From the NCBI GenBank assembly GCA_964556225.1, contig CAZKVJ010000003.1:161560-225559 (forward strand): a stretch of 64,000 nt of DNA, written 5' to 3'. Position numbers and translations under genes: made by a program. This stretch comes from CAZKVJ01 sp964556225. GTDB taxonomy: Bacteria; Actinomycetota; Acidimicrobiia; Acidimicrobiales; Ilumatobacteraceae. Below the pieces are notes generated by a model that ran no database searches, was not told the DNA's origin, and saw only the letters and a list, made by a program, of their open reading frames with translations. Positions 33,327 to 41,861 of this stretch are shown one piece after another (the first letter of the stretch is position 1; every line of letters begins with the position of its first letter).

Positions 33327-35010
33327 CCTGCGCATCGGACCCGACCGGCCGACCCCGGCCGAGGAGCTGGCCGTCGACGCCGTGGTCGGTCCCGTCGGGC
33401 CGGCGGTCCTGGTGGAGGACGAGCGGCTCGTGCGGGGTGGCGCCGCCCGCCAGCGCGAGCGGCGTCACCTGCTGCTGCCGGCGCTGCACGCGCTCGCCGA
33501 CGAGGTCGGCTGGATCAGCCCCGGCGCGGTGAACCACGTGGCCGACCGGCTGCAGGTGGCCCCGGCCGAGGTGTACGGCGTGGCGACGTTCTACGACCTG
33601 TTGCGAACGACACCGCCGGCGCCGGGACACGGGCCGGTGCACGTGTGCGTCGACCCGTCGTGCAGGATCGCCGGTGCCGATGCGCTCGCGACGCGCCTCG
33701 AGGCCGATGGCTGGCTGGTCGAGCGCTCGCCGTGCCTCGGGCGCTGCGAGCAGGCGCCGGCGCGCTGGTCTCGCGATGCGGCCGTCGAGACGAGCCCGCC
33801 GCCCGTCGTGCGGGCTGGCCGCCTGCTCGCCCGCGTCGGTGCCGTCGACCCGACCAGCCTCGAGGCGTACGTCGCCGCCGGCGGGTTCCGTGCCCTGGCG
33901 GTGGCCCGGGCGATCGGCGCCGACGCCGTGATCGACGCCGTCACCGCTGCCGGCCTCACCGGTCGCGGCGGGGCGGCGTTCCCCACCGGGCTCAAGTGGC
34001 GCGCCGTGCGCGACGCTCCCGGCGGGCGCAAGCACGTCGTGGTCAACGGTGACGAGTCCGAGCCCGGCACGTTCAAGGACCGGGTGCTGATGGAGCACGA
34101 CCCGTTCGCCGTGGTCGAGGCGATGGCGATCGCCGCGCTCGTGACCCAAGCGACCGACGCCTGGATCTACGTGCGGGGGGAGTACCCGCTCGCGGCGGCG
34201 CGGGTGGCGAGCGCCGTTGAGCAGGCCCGTTCGGGGGGCTACCTGGGACCGCTGCTCGACGTGCACATCCGGCGCGGCGCCGGGGCGTACGTGTGCGGCG
34301 AGGAGACGGCGCTGTTCGCGTCGATCGAGGGATTCCGGGGTGAGCCCCGCAACAAGCCGCCGTTCCCGACGACGCACGGGCTGTTCGGCGAGCCGACGGC
34401 GGTGAACAACCCCGAGACGCTCGTCAACGTGCTGCCCATCCTGCTCGACGGGGCATCGCGGTACCGGTCGGTGGGCACGGAGCAGTCGCCGGGGACGCGC
34501 CTGTTCTGCCTGTCGGGGCGGGTGGCGCGGCCCGGGGTGTACGAGGTCCCGCTCGGCACCACGCTGGGCGAGCTGATCGGCCAGGCCGGTGGCGTGATCG
34601 GGCGGCTGGCCGCCGTGCTCCTCGGTGGGGCGGCCGGCGCCTTCGTCGGCCCGGACCGGCTCGAGCTCCCCCTCACGCTCGAGGACGCGCGCGCGGCCGG
34701 GTTGTCGCTCGGCTCCGGCGCCGTCGTCGTGTTCGACGACACGGTCGAGCTCGACGACGTGGTCGAGCGGATCGCTGCCTTCTTCCGCCACGAGTCGTGT
34801 GGCCAGTGCGTGCCGTGCCGGGTGGGCACGGTCCGTCAGCACGAGGCCGTCGTGCGTGTGCGGGCCGGCCGCGCAGTCGACGCCGAGGCGGCGCTGCTCG
34901 ACGACCTCGGCCGGGCGATGGCCGACGCCTCGATCTGCGGTCTCGGTCACACCGCCACCAGCGCCGTGCGCTCGGCACTGGCGCTGGGACTGGTCGGAGG
35001 ACGACCGTGA
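33319..35010 (+). CDS. Formate dehydrogenase diaphorase subunit, NuoE-NuoF fusion
   Basis: 563 residues. Residues 1-150 are NuoE/FdsG-like: the [2Fe-2S] ligands are CVDPSC (C-x4-C) and CLGRC (C-x3-C). Residues 160-563 are NuoF/FdsB-like: NADH/FMN loops GRGGAAFPTGLKW and NGDESEPGTFKDR, RRGAGAYVCGEETAL, and the [4Fe-4S] ligands ESCGQCVPCRVGT with a last Cys in SICGLGHTA. It passes electrons between formate oxidation and NAD. The GTG start overlaps the fdhA stop by 8 bases, and its stop overlaps the next start by 4, so the three genes are one coupled operon. Fusion of the two diaphorase subunits is found in several soluble dehydrogenases and hydrogenases. Confidence 0.9.
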   Translation: MADLRIGPDRPTPAEELAVDAVVGPVGPAVLVEDERLVRGGAARQRERRHLLLPALHALADEVGWISPGAVNHVADRLQVAPAEVYGVATFYDLLRTTPPAPGHGPVHVCVDPSCRIAGADALATRLEADGWLVERSPCLGRCEQAPARWSRDAAVETSPPPVVRAGRLLARVGAVDPTSLEAYVAAGGFRALAVARAIGADAVIDAVTAAGLTGRGGAAFPTGLKWRAVRDAPGGRKHVVVNGDESEPGTFKDRVLMEHDPFAVVEAMAIAALVTQATDAWIYVRGEYPLAAARVASAVEQARSGGYLGPLLDVHIRRGAGAYVCGEETALFASIEGFRGEPRNKPPFPTTHGLFGEPTAVNNPETLVNVLPILLDGASRYRSVGTEQSPGTRLFCLSGRVARPGVYEVPLGTTLGELIGQAGGVIGRLAAVLLGGAAGAFVGPDRLELPLTLEDARAAGLSLGSGAVVVFDDTVELDDVVERIAAFFRHESCGQCVPCRVGTVRQHEAVVRVRAGRAVDAEAALLDDLGRAMADASICGLGHTATSAVRSALALGLVGGRP

Positions 35011-35828
35011 GCGATGTCGCGCTGCGCGTCGACGGCGCGGACGTGCGGGTAGCGGCCGGCTCCACGATCCTCGATGCCTGCCGGGCGCTCGGCATCGACA
35101 CGCCGACGCTGTGCTTCGCCGAGCACCTCACGCCGGTGAACGTGTGCCGGCTGTGCGTGGTCGAGCTCGACGGCTCGCGGACGCTCGTGCCGTCCTGCTC
35201 GCGCCCGGTCGAGGAGGGCATGGTCGTGCACACCGACTCCGAGCGGGTGCGCCACAGCCGGCGGGTGGTGCTGGAGCTCCTGGCGTCGAGCGTCGACCTC
35301 TCGCAGGCGGAGTGGCTGGCGCCGTGGCTCGAGCGCTACGGCGCCGACCCCGGCCGCTTCGGGGATGCCGCCGAGCGCGTCGTCGAACCGGTCAGGGTGC
35401 ACGACGCGCTGTTCGTGCGGGCCTACGAGCAGTGCGTTCTCTGCTACCGGTGCGTCGAGGCCTGCGGTGACGACGCGCAGCACACGTACGCCATCGCCAT
35501 CGCCGGGCGCGGCTTCGACGCCCGGGTGTCGACCGAGTTCGACGTCGCCCTGCCCGAGTCCGCCTGCGTCTACTGCGGGAACTGCATCGGCGTGTGTCCG
35601 ACGAACGCCCTGCAGTTCCGCACCGAGCACGACCTCCGCGCCGCCGGTGACTGGCGCCCGGCGACCCAGACCGTGACGACGACGGTGTGCTCGTATTGCG
35701 GCGTCGGCTGCAACCTGGAGCTGCACGTGCAGGACGACCGGATCGTGAAGGTCACCTCGCCCGCCGACCACGACGTCACCAACGGGCACCTGTGCATCAA
35801 GGGCCGCTTCGGCTGGTCCCACGCCTAG
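35007..35828 (+). CDS. Separate N-terminal iron-sulfur module of formate dehydrogenase alpha subunit
   Basis: 273 residues. N-terminal [2Fe-2S] ferredoxin domain (CFAEHLTPVNVCRLC ... PSC), then two [4Fe-4S] ferredoxin motifs (CVLCYRCVEAC and CVYCGNCIGVCPTNA), then the molybdopterin-oxidoreductase Fe4S4 domain CSYCGVGCNLELHV ... GHLCIKGRFGW. In FdhA/FdsA this last motif runs straight into the catalytic part; here TAG follows four residues later, and the missing continuation is the gene at 31419. So this looks like the front half of a split alpha subunit that must pair with it to complete the cluster next to the Mo/W site. The NuoG-type His-ligated cluster is absent. GTG start, 4-base overlap with the upstream gene. 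Confidence 0.85.
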   Translation: MSDVALRVDGADVRVAAGSTILDACRALGIDTPTLCFAEHLTPVNVCRLCVVELDGSRTLVPSCSRPVEEGMVVHTDSERVRHSRRVVLELLASSVDLSQAEWLAPWLERYGADPGRFGDAAERVVEPVRVHDALFVRAYEQCVLCYRCVEACGDDAQHTYAIAIAGRGFDARVSTEFDVALPESACVYCGNCIGVCPTNALQFRTEHDLRAAGDWRPATQTVTTTVCSYCGVGCNLELHVQDDRIVKVTSPADHDVTNGHLCIKGRFGWSHA

Positions 35829-35838
35829 CCCACGGGCG

Positions 35839-36017
35839 TGTGTTTGGTCGATTTGGCGGGGGGTGGGAAGCGCCAAACCCCCAAAAAACCACGCGGGGGG
35901 GCGGGGGGGGGNNNNNNNNNNAACAACGGCCCGTGGCGGCGGGACCCCCCCCTAGCCCCCGGGGGTGTTTTTGGTCGTTTGGGCGGCAGATCTGCCGCCA
36001 AATCGACCAAACACCGA
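35839..36017. repeat. Family B palindrome at a faulty contig join
   Basis: A family B element is met twice, once on each side of 10 Ns. GTGTTTGGTCGATTTGGCGG at 35839-35858 is clean, then the sequence decays. On the other side CAGATCTGCCGCC at 35987-35999 and AAATCGACCAAACACC at 36000-36015 are clean, while the bases before them are a noisy copy of 35795-35860. Joining the clean parts gives one perfect 48-base palindrome (24-base arms meeting at AGATCT) between the convergent formate dehydrogenase and CPBP genes. The true spacing between the stops is then about 65 bases. Confidence 0.7.
35912..35921. other. Assembly gap (10 Ns)
   Basis: Ten undetermined bases, flanked by G-runs on the left and G/C-enriched noise on the right. 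The two sides appear to overlap, so this gap probably marks no missing sequence. Confidence 0.9.
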
Positions 36018-36021
36018 GCGG

Positions 36022-36714
36022 TCAGCGGCGTTCGAGCCAGGCGACGAGGAACGGGGTCGAGTTCGTGCCGATGTGGGCGAGGATCGGCGCGAGCAGGCTG
36101 CCGGAGCGGATCCGCAGCCAGGCCAGCACGGCACCGGCGACCGAGGTGAGCGCGAACGTGCCGAGCACCGTTGCGGACCGGCCCACATCGTCGAGGGCGG
36201 CGTTGCCGGGCGAGGCGTCCCACGCCGGCAGCATGTGCCAGAGACCGAACAACAGCGAGGTCAGTGCCACGGCCGTCGCCGCCGGGAGGAGGCGGCGAGC
36301 CAGGCCGAGCAGCACCCCGCGGAACATGAGCTCCTCGGTGAGGACGGTGCCGACGGGGATCACGATCGCGACGCGGACCAGCATGCCGGCGAGCCCGATG
36401 TCGACGCGATCGTCGTCGAACAGGCCGTCGCCGACCGGGAGGAGGGCCGCGGCCACGACCGCGACGGCCACGACACCCATCGCCGCTCCTCCCCAGCGAA
36501 GCCCGGCGTCGAGCCGGTCGCGCTCGAGGCCGAGCTCGCTCGCTGTCATCCGGGCCAGCCCGACCCCGATCGCGGTGGTGGCACCGGCGACCGCCAGGTT
36601 GACCCAGAGGTGCGCGCCGTCCGGGACGAGGGCGGTCCGCGCCACGTTCCAGAGGGCGATGACCGCGATGACCGACGCCAGCGCCGCGACATCTCGTCGA
36701 CGCGGTGCTGTCAC
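36022..36714 (-). CDS. CPBP-family intramembrane metalloprotease
   Basis: 230 residues with several membrane helices. The CPBP (CAAX protease and bacteriocin-processing) motifs are present: EELMFRGVLLG (motif 1, Glu-Glu and Arg), FGLWHM (motif 2, His) and the late HIGTNS (motif 4, His and Asn). Such proteins cleave or handle membrane substrates; the target is unknown. GTG at 36714 overlaps the stop of the upstream hydrolase gene (GTGA), so it is coupled to it. A longer in-frame extension exists but is antisense-like and Arg-rich, so it was left out. Confidence 0.85.
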   Translation of the reverse strand: MTAPRRRDVAALASVIAVIALWNVARTALVPDGAHLWVNLAVAGATTAIGVGLARMTASELGLERDRLDAGLRWGGAAMGVVAVAVVAAALLPVGDGLFDDDRVDIGLAGMLVRVAIVIPVGTVLTEELMFRGVLLGLARRLLPAATAVALTSLLFGLWHMLPAWDASPGNAALDDVGRSATVLGTFALTSVAGAVLAWLRIRSGSLLAPILAHIGTNSTPFLVAWLERR

Positions 36715-38363
36715 GAGCCGGTGAGGAACTGCTGCAGCTTCTCGGTGTCGGCGTCGGTCCACCCGTCGGGCGGCACCACCTGCGCCCACGCCGCGACGTA
36801 CTCCGTCGTGTAATCGTGGCCGAACCCGGGTGGGGCGCCGAAGCCGGCCATGAGATCGAACACGCTCTGCACGCCGGTGACGATCGGGAACCAGCGGCCT
36901 CGGTCGGGAACGCCGAACCCCCGCGGGTCGTCCATCCACTCACCTGGCTTCCAGAAGTCGCTGAACGTCGTGAACGTCACCGGGTCCGTCGGGTGCTGGT
37001 AGTAGAGGACGCGTGGCGCCTCCCACGAGGGGTCGAGCTCCGCCGCCTCGCTCCCCTGGTTGGCGAAGCGCACGACCTCACCTCCCTCGTACACCGGACG
37101 CCACACGGGTGAGCCGTCGTCGCGGGCGGCGGTGACCTGGCGCCACATCTCGCTGTCGTTCGGCGAGCCGACGAACAGCGCCCCGTCCGTCTTCTCCACC
37201 ACGTTTGCCACCGAGGCTGCCGCGTCCTGGCCGGTGAAGGCCGCCTCGGCACCGAACGCGCCGAGGCTCAGGCCGAACATGATCAGCTGCGGCCGGGATG
37301 CCTCGGGCAGCTCGAGCCAGCGCTCCCTGACCGCGTGGAACAGGGCCGAACCGGCCGCCGACGCCTTGTCCTTGTCCGTGAGGAACGAGATCCAGCTCGG
37401 CAGGTACGAGTACTGCATGGCGACGAGCGCCGTGTTGCCGGCATGCAGCTGCTCGATGGCGGCCGCCGCCGGCGGGTCGACGAAGCCGGTGCCGGTCACC
37501 GTGATGACGACGAGCACGTCGCGCTCGAAGGCACCCGTGCGCTCGAGCTCCCGCACGGCCAGATCGGCGCGCTCCTCCTCGGTGTCGGCGGAGCGGAGGC
37601 CCACGTACACCCGGATCGGCTCTATCACGTCGGCGTCGGGTCCGTGGAACGCCTCCAGCTCGTCGAGCGTCTGCGCCGTCGCCACGAACGTCCGCCCTTG
37701 GTAGCCGAGCGTGTCCCAGGGAGCCAGCGATTCGGGGCTGCCGGACACCGTCGGGCGGTCGGGCTGCTCGATGCCCTCCGGCGTGTCCTTGTCGAATGCG
37801 CCGTAGGTGCTGTTCGCCCACGAGGTGAACCCCTCGGCGAGCACGTCACGGAACACGACGATGGACACGGCGATGACCGCGGCAACCGTCGCTGCCTGGG
37901 CGATGCCCCACGGCAGGCGCCGGACGAGGAAGCGGTGCAGTGCCCCCACGGCCAGACCCACGGCGCGACCGATCAGCGCCAGCACGAGGGTGACCACGGC
38001 GGCCAGCAGCAGCATCGGTACCACTGCGGTCGCGCTGAGGTGCTCCATCCCGACCAGGTCGCGCTGGTCGTTCTGCCATGGCACCCACACCAGCACGGCG
38101 CCGACCAGTGCAAGCGCCGCCAGGGCAGCGAGGACGATCCACGCGATCCGCTTCGCCCGGGCCGACGGCTCGCGCCACCACCGCCGCAGGCCCAGGTGGC
38201 CGAGCCATCCGGCGAACGTGCCGATCCCGTATCCGATGGCGACGCACACGCCCGTGATCGCGGCCTGGTGCAGCGCGGTGCGCGGCAGCAGCGTGGGGGA
38301 GAGTGACTGCCAGAAGAAGACGAGGGCGACGGCGATCCCGCCGAACGTCGGACGCTTCAGCAT
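36711..38363 (-). CDS. Membrane-anchored alpha/beta-hydrolase family protein
   Basis: 550 residues. The first ~175 hold four to five membrane helices (FGGIAVALVFFWQSLSPTLLP, VLVLALIG-type runs), matching the N-terminal domain of the actinobacterial alpha/beta-hydrolase_9 family. The catalytic part follows: TGTGFVDPPAAAAIEQLHAGN, LPSWISFLTDKDKA, the nucleophile elbow GLSLGAFG, and WEAPRVLYYQHPTDPVTF with the likely acid. The catalytic domain is probably extracytoplasmic or membrane-facing. Substrate unknown. It is coupled to the CPBP protease gene, and has palindrome A3 about 50 bases upstream of its start, belonging to the gene before. Confidence 0.85.
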   Translation of the reverse strand: MLKRPTFGGIAVALVFFWQSLSPTLLPRTALHQAAITGVCVAIGYGIGTFAGWLGHLGLRRWWREPSARAKRIAWIVLAALAALALVGAVLVWVPWQNDQRDLVGMEHLSATAVVPMLLLAAVVTLVLALIGRAVGLAVGALHRFLVRRLPWGIAQAATVAAVIAVSIVVFRDVLAEGFTSWANSTYGAFDKDTPEGIEQPDRPTVSGSPESLAPWDTLGYQGRTFVATAQTLDELEAFHGPDADVIEPIRVYVGLRSADTEEERADLAVRELERTGAFERDVLVVITVTGTGFVDPPAAAAIEQLHAGNTALVAMQYSYLPSWISFLTDKDKASAAGSALFHAVRERWLELPEASRPQLIMFGLSLGAFGAEAAFTGQDAAASVANVVEKTDGALFVGSPNDSEMWRQVTAARDDGSPVWRPVYEGGEVVRFANQGSEAAELDPSWEAPRVLYYQHPTDPVTFTTFSDFWKPGEWMDDPRGFGVPDRGRWFPIVTGVQSVFDLMAGFGAPPGFGHDYTTEYVAAWAQVVPPDGWTDADTEKLQQFLTGS

Positions 38364-38414
38364 GCCTCAGGTCTAGCCCAGGTCCCCCGCCGCCGCCCGC
38401 CGCCGCGAGGCCTC

Positions 38415-38465
38415 GGTTCTGGCAGCACCAGGTAGCGCTGAGCGCTACTTCCTGGGACCAGAACC
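38415..38465. repeat. Family A palindrome, copy A3
   Basis: Two 25-base arms around G38440. The outer 8 bases (GGTTCTGG/CCAGAACC) and inner 8 (GTAGCGCT/AGCGCTAC) pair perfectly; the 9 bases between differ (CAGCACCAG on the left, the standard TTCCTGGGA on the right), leaving a bulged hairpin. It lies 23 bases after the stop of the minus-strand gene at 38489. Confidence 0.8.
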
Positions 38466-38488
38466 GCAGGGGGCTCGGTGTGGACTCT

Positions 38489-39772
38489 TCACGCGTGCGA
38501 CCGCACCGGTCGCCCCGCGCCCCCAGCGTGGCGATTCCCCCACCATCGCTCGACGGCGAGCACCACGGCGGCGACGGCGGCTGCGGCCCCGAACACGAGC
38601 GCCGTGCCGCTGATGGACTCGAGGAGCTGTGGCGCGGCGAGCATCGTGAGCGCCAGCGCAAGCATCAGCGTGCCGCTGACCAGCTGCAGGACCCGGCCGT
38701 GGCGCTCCTGGAGCTTCGTCGCCCGCAGCGTCACGAGGGCGAGCGTGAACACGACCAGCTCATCGAGCAGGAACACGGCGAGGTAGAGCAAGAACAGCGC
38801 CACGGCCCCGGCGGCCGCCACGTCCCGGGCGGCGAGCAGGTCCGTCCACAGCAGCGGGAGTCCGGCGGTGCACGGCGTCTCCACCAGCGACACCCCGACC
38901 GCCAGCGTCGCCGTGCCGGCCAGGACGGCGGGGAGCGAACGCTCCGGGGTGGCCAGCCCTCGCATCCGCCGGTACATCCCCGGCTTGCGGTGCTCGGGGA
39001 TGGTGAGCGACGGCCCACGGTCGGTCACGTGCTCCTTCAGGTGGAGCACCCCGAACGCGCCGGCCACGACGGCGACCGCCACCCGGATCCACACGGCCTC
39101 GCCGGCGTAGTCGAGCGCGGAGTACGCACCCACCATGTACAGCCCGTACAGCACGGACGTCACGAGGAGGAACACGGCACCGACGAGGAGGATGCGCAGC
39201 CGCGAGCCACTGTGCAGCACGAGGGCGAGCAGCATCGACAGCACCCACAGCGAGCACGGGTTGACGCCGTCGACGAAGCCGATGAGCAGCGTGGCGAGGA
39301 CGAGCGAGCGGTCGCCGACGTCGACCGTGCCGACGAAGGGCACGTTGACCGCCGTCCGCTCTGCCTCGGGTGCCGGCGACCCACCGGCCAGCGCGGCGAC
39401 GGCCGCCTCGATCTGGTCGGCCACCGTGTCGTCGAAGCCCACCCACACCTGGCCGGCGAGGAACGTGGTCGGCACGGAGCGGGCCTCGATCCCGTGCTCA
39501 GCGGCCACGGCTCGGAACAGGTCTCGGTTCTCGGCGTCGTTCCACACCTCGTAGGCCACCACCTCGAGCGATGGCCACTCATCTTGCAGGTCGGCGAGGA
39601 ACGCCCGCTCGGCGGCGCAGTAGGGGCAGCCGTCTCCGTAGAACAGGACCAGCAGCACCGGCACCGGATCCGGTCCGACCGGCGCGGCAGCGGCCACCGG
39701 CGGCGCTCCCATCAGGACCGTCAGCACCGTGAGCGCTGCCACGACCACCGCGCGCCGCCACCGCTCGATCAC
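38489..39772 (-). CDS. Thioredoxin-DsbD-type membrane thiol transporter
   Basis: 427 residues. A signal peptide (RWRRAVVVAALTVLTVLMGAPPVAAAA) is followed by a thioredoxin-like domain with Cys49-Pro-Tyr-Cys52 (GDGCPYCAAE) outside the membrane. From residue ~170 on come about seven helices of CcdA/DsbD type with one conserved cysteine in each half: VNPCSLWVLSM and ETPCTAGLPLLW. The layout implies transfer of reducing power across the membrane to the attached thioredoxin domain, as in cytochrome c maturation or disulfide repair. No cytochrome c gene is near. Start at 39772. Confidence 0.85.
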   Translation of the reverse strand: MIERWRRAVVVAALTVLTVLMGAPPVAAAAPVGPDPVPVLLVLFYGDGCPYCAAERAFLADLQDEWPSLEVVAYEVWNDAENRDLFRAVAAEHGIEARSVPTTFLAGQVWVGFDDTVADQIEAAVAALAGGSPAPEAERTAVNVPFVGTVDVGDRSLVLATLLIGFVDGVNPCSLWVLSMLLALVLHSGSRLRILLVGAVFLLVTSVLYGLYMVGAYSALDYAGEAVWIRVAVAVVAGAFGVLHLKEHVTDRGPSLTIPEHRKPGMYRRMRGLATPERSLPAVLAGTATLAVGVSLVETPCTAGLPLLWTDLLAARDVAAAGAVALFLLYLAVFLLDELVVFTLALVTLRATKLQERHGRVLQLVSGTLMLALALTMLAAPQLLESISGTALVFGAAAAVAAVVLAVERWWGNRHAGGAGRPVRSHA

Positions 39773-39832
39773 GCTTCGACCGTATGGCGGGTCCCGGTCG
39801 GCGGGTAGGGCCGATCGACCCCGTCCGGCGCG

Positions 39833-41512
39833 TCAGCGCGGCTCGTCGCGGTAGCGCCGGACCGTGACCCGCTTGCCCTTGACCGTGGTGCGACTCATGG
39901 CGGCGATCACCTCGTCGACGGCGGACTCGGGCACCTCGACCACGGAGTAGTGGTCGGCGACCCGGATCGCTCCGATGTCGCGTCCGCTCAGGCGCGTCTC
40001 GTTGGCGATCGCGCCGACCAGATCGTTCGGTCGTATCCGCGAGCTTCGACCGGCGCCCACGTAGATGCGCGCGGTGCGCTGGGTGTCGGCGAGGCGGCGC
40101 TTGTCGCCACTGGGCGGGCTGGACGCGCCTCGGCGTTCGGGCTTGGCCCGGGGAAGCGTGGCATCGGGGATCTCCACCTCGTCGAGCGTGGCCCCACTCA
40201 GCTCGTGCACCAGTCGCACGGCGGCCAGTGCGACCGTCTCGAGGTCGTGGTCGGCGATCAGCGCATCGACGACCGTGCGGAACCGCTCGAGGTCGTCGGC
40301 GCCGAGGTGCTCGCGCACCGCCTCCGTCGTCAGCTCCAGCTGACGCGCCCGCAGGTCGGCAACGGTCGGGATCCGCTCGATCGGGATCGGCTGGCGGGTG
40401 ACCCGTTCGATGTTGTCGAGCAGCCGACGCTCGCGGGGTTCGGCGAGGGTGATCGCGACCCCCTCACGGCCCGCCCGGCCGACGCGGCCGATGCGGTGGA
40501 CGTAGGCCTCGGGCGCCGAGGGCACCTCGTAGTTCACCACGTGGGTGAGGAGGTCGATGTCGAGCCCACGGGCTGCGACGTCGGTGGCGACGAGCAGCTC
40601 GGTCGTGCCGGCGCGGAGGCGAGCCATGACCCGGTCACGCTGCTCCTGGCCCATGCCGCCGTGAAGGGCCTCGGCGCGGTAGCCGCGGCCGTTCAGGGTC
40701 TCGGTGAGCTGGTCGACCTCGCCGCGGGTGCGGCAGAAGACGATCGCCGCCGCCGGCGCCTCGACATCGAGGATCCGCCCGAGTGCGGCCGGCTTGTGGG
40801 CGCGGGGCACCACGTATGCGGTCTGGCGGACGAGGGGCGCTTCCCCGGGTTCAGGAGCCTGGGCCCCGATCGCGATCCGCACCGGGTCGCGGAGGTGGCG
40901 TCGAGCGATCGAGTCGATCCGCGCTGGCATCGTGGCCGAGAACAGGACGGTCTGGCGGTCGGCCGGCGTGGCATCGAGGATCGCCTCGAGGTCGTCGGCG
41001 AAGCCCATGTCGAGCATCTCGTCGGCCTCGTCCAGCACCACGACGTCGACGCCGTCGAGGCGCAGCGAGCCGCGCCGGAGGTGGTCGAGCGCCCGCCCTG
41101 GGGTGGCGACCACCACGTCGACACCCCGGCGAAGCGCATCGAGCTGGCGGCTGATGTGCTGGCCGCCGTAGATGGGCGTGACCCGGGCCTGCAGGTCGTG
41201 GCCGTACTTGTAGACGGCCTCGGAGACCTGCATGGCCAGCTCGCGGGTCGGCACCAGGACCAGCGCCATCGGCGACCGATCGGCGCGGCCGGCCGGCAGG
41301 CGCTCGAGGATCGGCAGCGCGAACGCCGCCGTCTTTCCCGTGCCCGTGGCCGCCTGGCCGAGGAGGTCGCGCCGGGCGGTCAACGGGGGGATCGCCTCAC
41401 GCTGGATCGGCGTGGGCTCCTCGTAGCCGAGGTGGGCGAGAGCGTGCAGCAGCTCGGCGCGCAGCCCGAGGGCGGCAAAGTCGGTGGTGTCGGCGGTGGG
41501 GAGGTCGTTCAT
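39833..41512 (-). CDS. deaD: DEAD-box RNA helicase with DbpA-like RNA-binding domain
   Basis: 559 residues from ATG 41512 (an ATG three codons earlier is equally possible). Q motif GYEEPTPIQREAI, Walker A AATGTGKT at about 54-61, motif Ia PTRELAMQ, DEAD in VVLDEADEMLDMGF, SAT, ATDVAARGLDID and HRIGRVGRAG are intact. The C-terminal ~75 residues (RIYVGAGRSSRIRPNDLVGAIANE ... VKGKRVTVRRY) form the DbpA/CsdA-type RNA-recognition fold. It likely acts in ribosome assembly, cold adaptation or mRNA decay. The short divergent region to the YgaP-like gene holds a CsoR-like operator. Confidence 0.92.
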   Translation of the reverse strand: MNDLPTADTTDFAALGLRAELLHALAHLGYEEPTPIQREAIPPLTARRDLLGQAATGTGKTAAFALPILERLPAGRADRSPMALVLVPTRELAMQVSEAVYKYGHDLQARVTPIYGGQHISRQLDALRRGVDVVVATPGRALDHLRRGSLRLDGVDVVVLDEADEMLDMGFADDLEAILDATPADRQTVLFSATMPARIDSIARRHLRDPVRIAIGAQAPEPGEAPLVRQTAYVVPRAHKPAALGRILDVEAPAAAIVFCRTRGEVDQLTETLNGRGYRAEALHGGMGQEQRDRVMARLRAGTTELLVATDVAARGLDIDLLTHVVNYEVPSAPEAYVHRIGRVGRAGREGVAITLAEPRERRLLDNIERVTRQPIPIERIPTVADLRARQLELTTEAVREHLGADDLERFRTVVDALIADHDLETVALAAVRLVHELSGATLDEVEIPDATLPRAKPERRGASSPPSGDKRRLADTQRTARIYVGAGRSSRIRPNDLVGAIANETRLSGRDIGAIRVADHYSVVEVPESAVDEVIAAMSRTTVKGKRVTVRRYRDEPR

Positions 41513-41576
41513 GGCGGTCACTCGACGATACGGCCCGCTGGGCCCGAACGTGCGTGGGCGTCCACGTTAGTCCAAA

Positions 41577-41590
41577 TACCCTGGGGGGTA
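41577..41590. promoter_or_regulatory. CsoR/CstR-like operator
   Basis: TACCC-TGGG-GGGTA, an inverted repeat with a G/C-rich centre of the kind bound by CsoR-family repressors (copper CsoR or persulfide CstR). It lies about 35 bases before the start of the YgaP-like gene; related YgaP/sulfurtransferase genes are often under CstR in other bacteria. Inference from sequence pattern only. Confidence 0.45.
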
Positions 41591-41623
41591 AGGTATCAAG
41601 ATCACCGAGCGGAGGATGACCAG

Positions 41624-41854
41624 ATGCAGTTCCTGCACTTCATGAACACCCGACCCGGACGCGCCATCCGGATCGGCATGGGCGCGGCGTTGATCGCCAG
41701 CGGCATGCGCGTCGGCGGTGGCGCCGGGGTCGCGCTGGCGGTGGCCGGGCTGCTGCCCCTCGCAACGGGTGCGACCGGCGTGTGCCCCATCAGCCCGCTC
41801 GTCGGCCAGCCCGCTCGGGCGTGCTCCGCGACGCGCGAGCGCCCCGGCTCCTGA
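41624..41854 (+). CDS. YgaP-like small membrane protein (DUF2892)
   Basis: 76 residues with the DUF2892 layout: an N-terminal MNTRPGRAIRIGMGAALIA helix, a second hydrophobic helix (GVALAVAGLLPLATGATG) and the conserved C-P in GVCPISPLVG. In YgaP this unit anchors a rhodanese; here it stands alone. GGAGGA lies 7 bases before the ATG. The CsoR/CstR-like operator upstream suggests a link with sulfide/persulfide or metal stress. It converges with the cupin gene, 7 bases between stops. Confidence 0.8.
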   Translation: MQFLHFMNTRPGRAIRIGMGAALIASGMRVGGGAGVALAVAGLLPLATGATGVCPISPLVGQPARACSATRERPGS

Positions 41855-41861
41855 TCGCTCG

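Noticed and set aside
35829..36021. Small open frames across the N gap
   Set aside because: They run through Ns, noisy contig ends and a palindrome, and have no start signals or coding bias.
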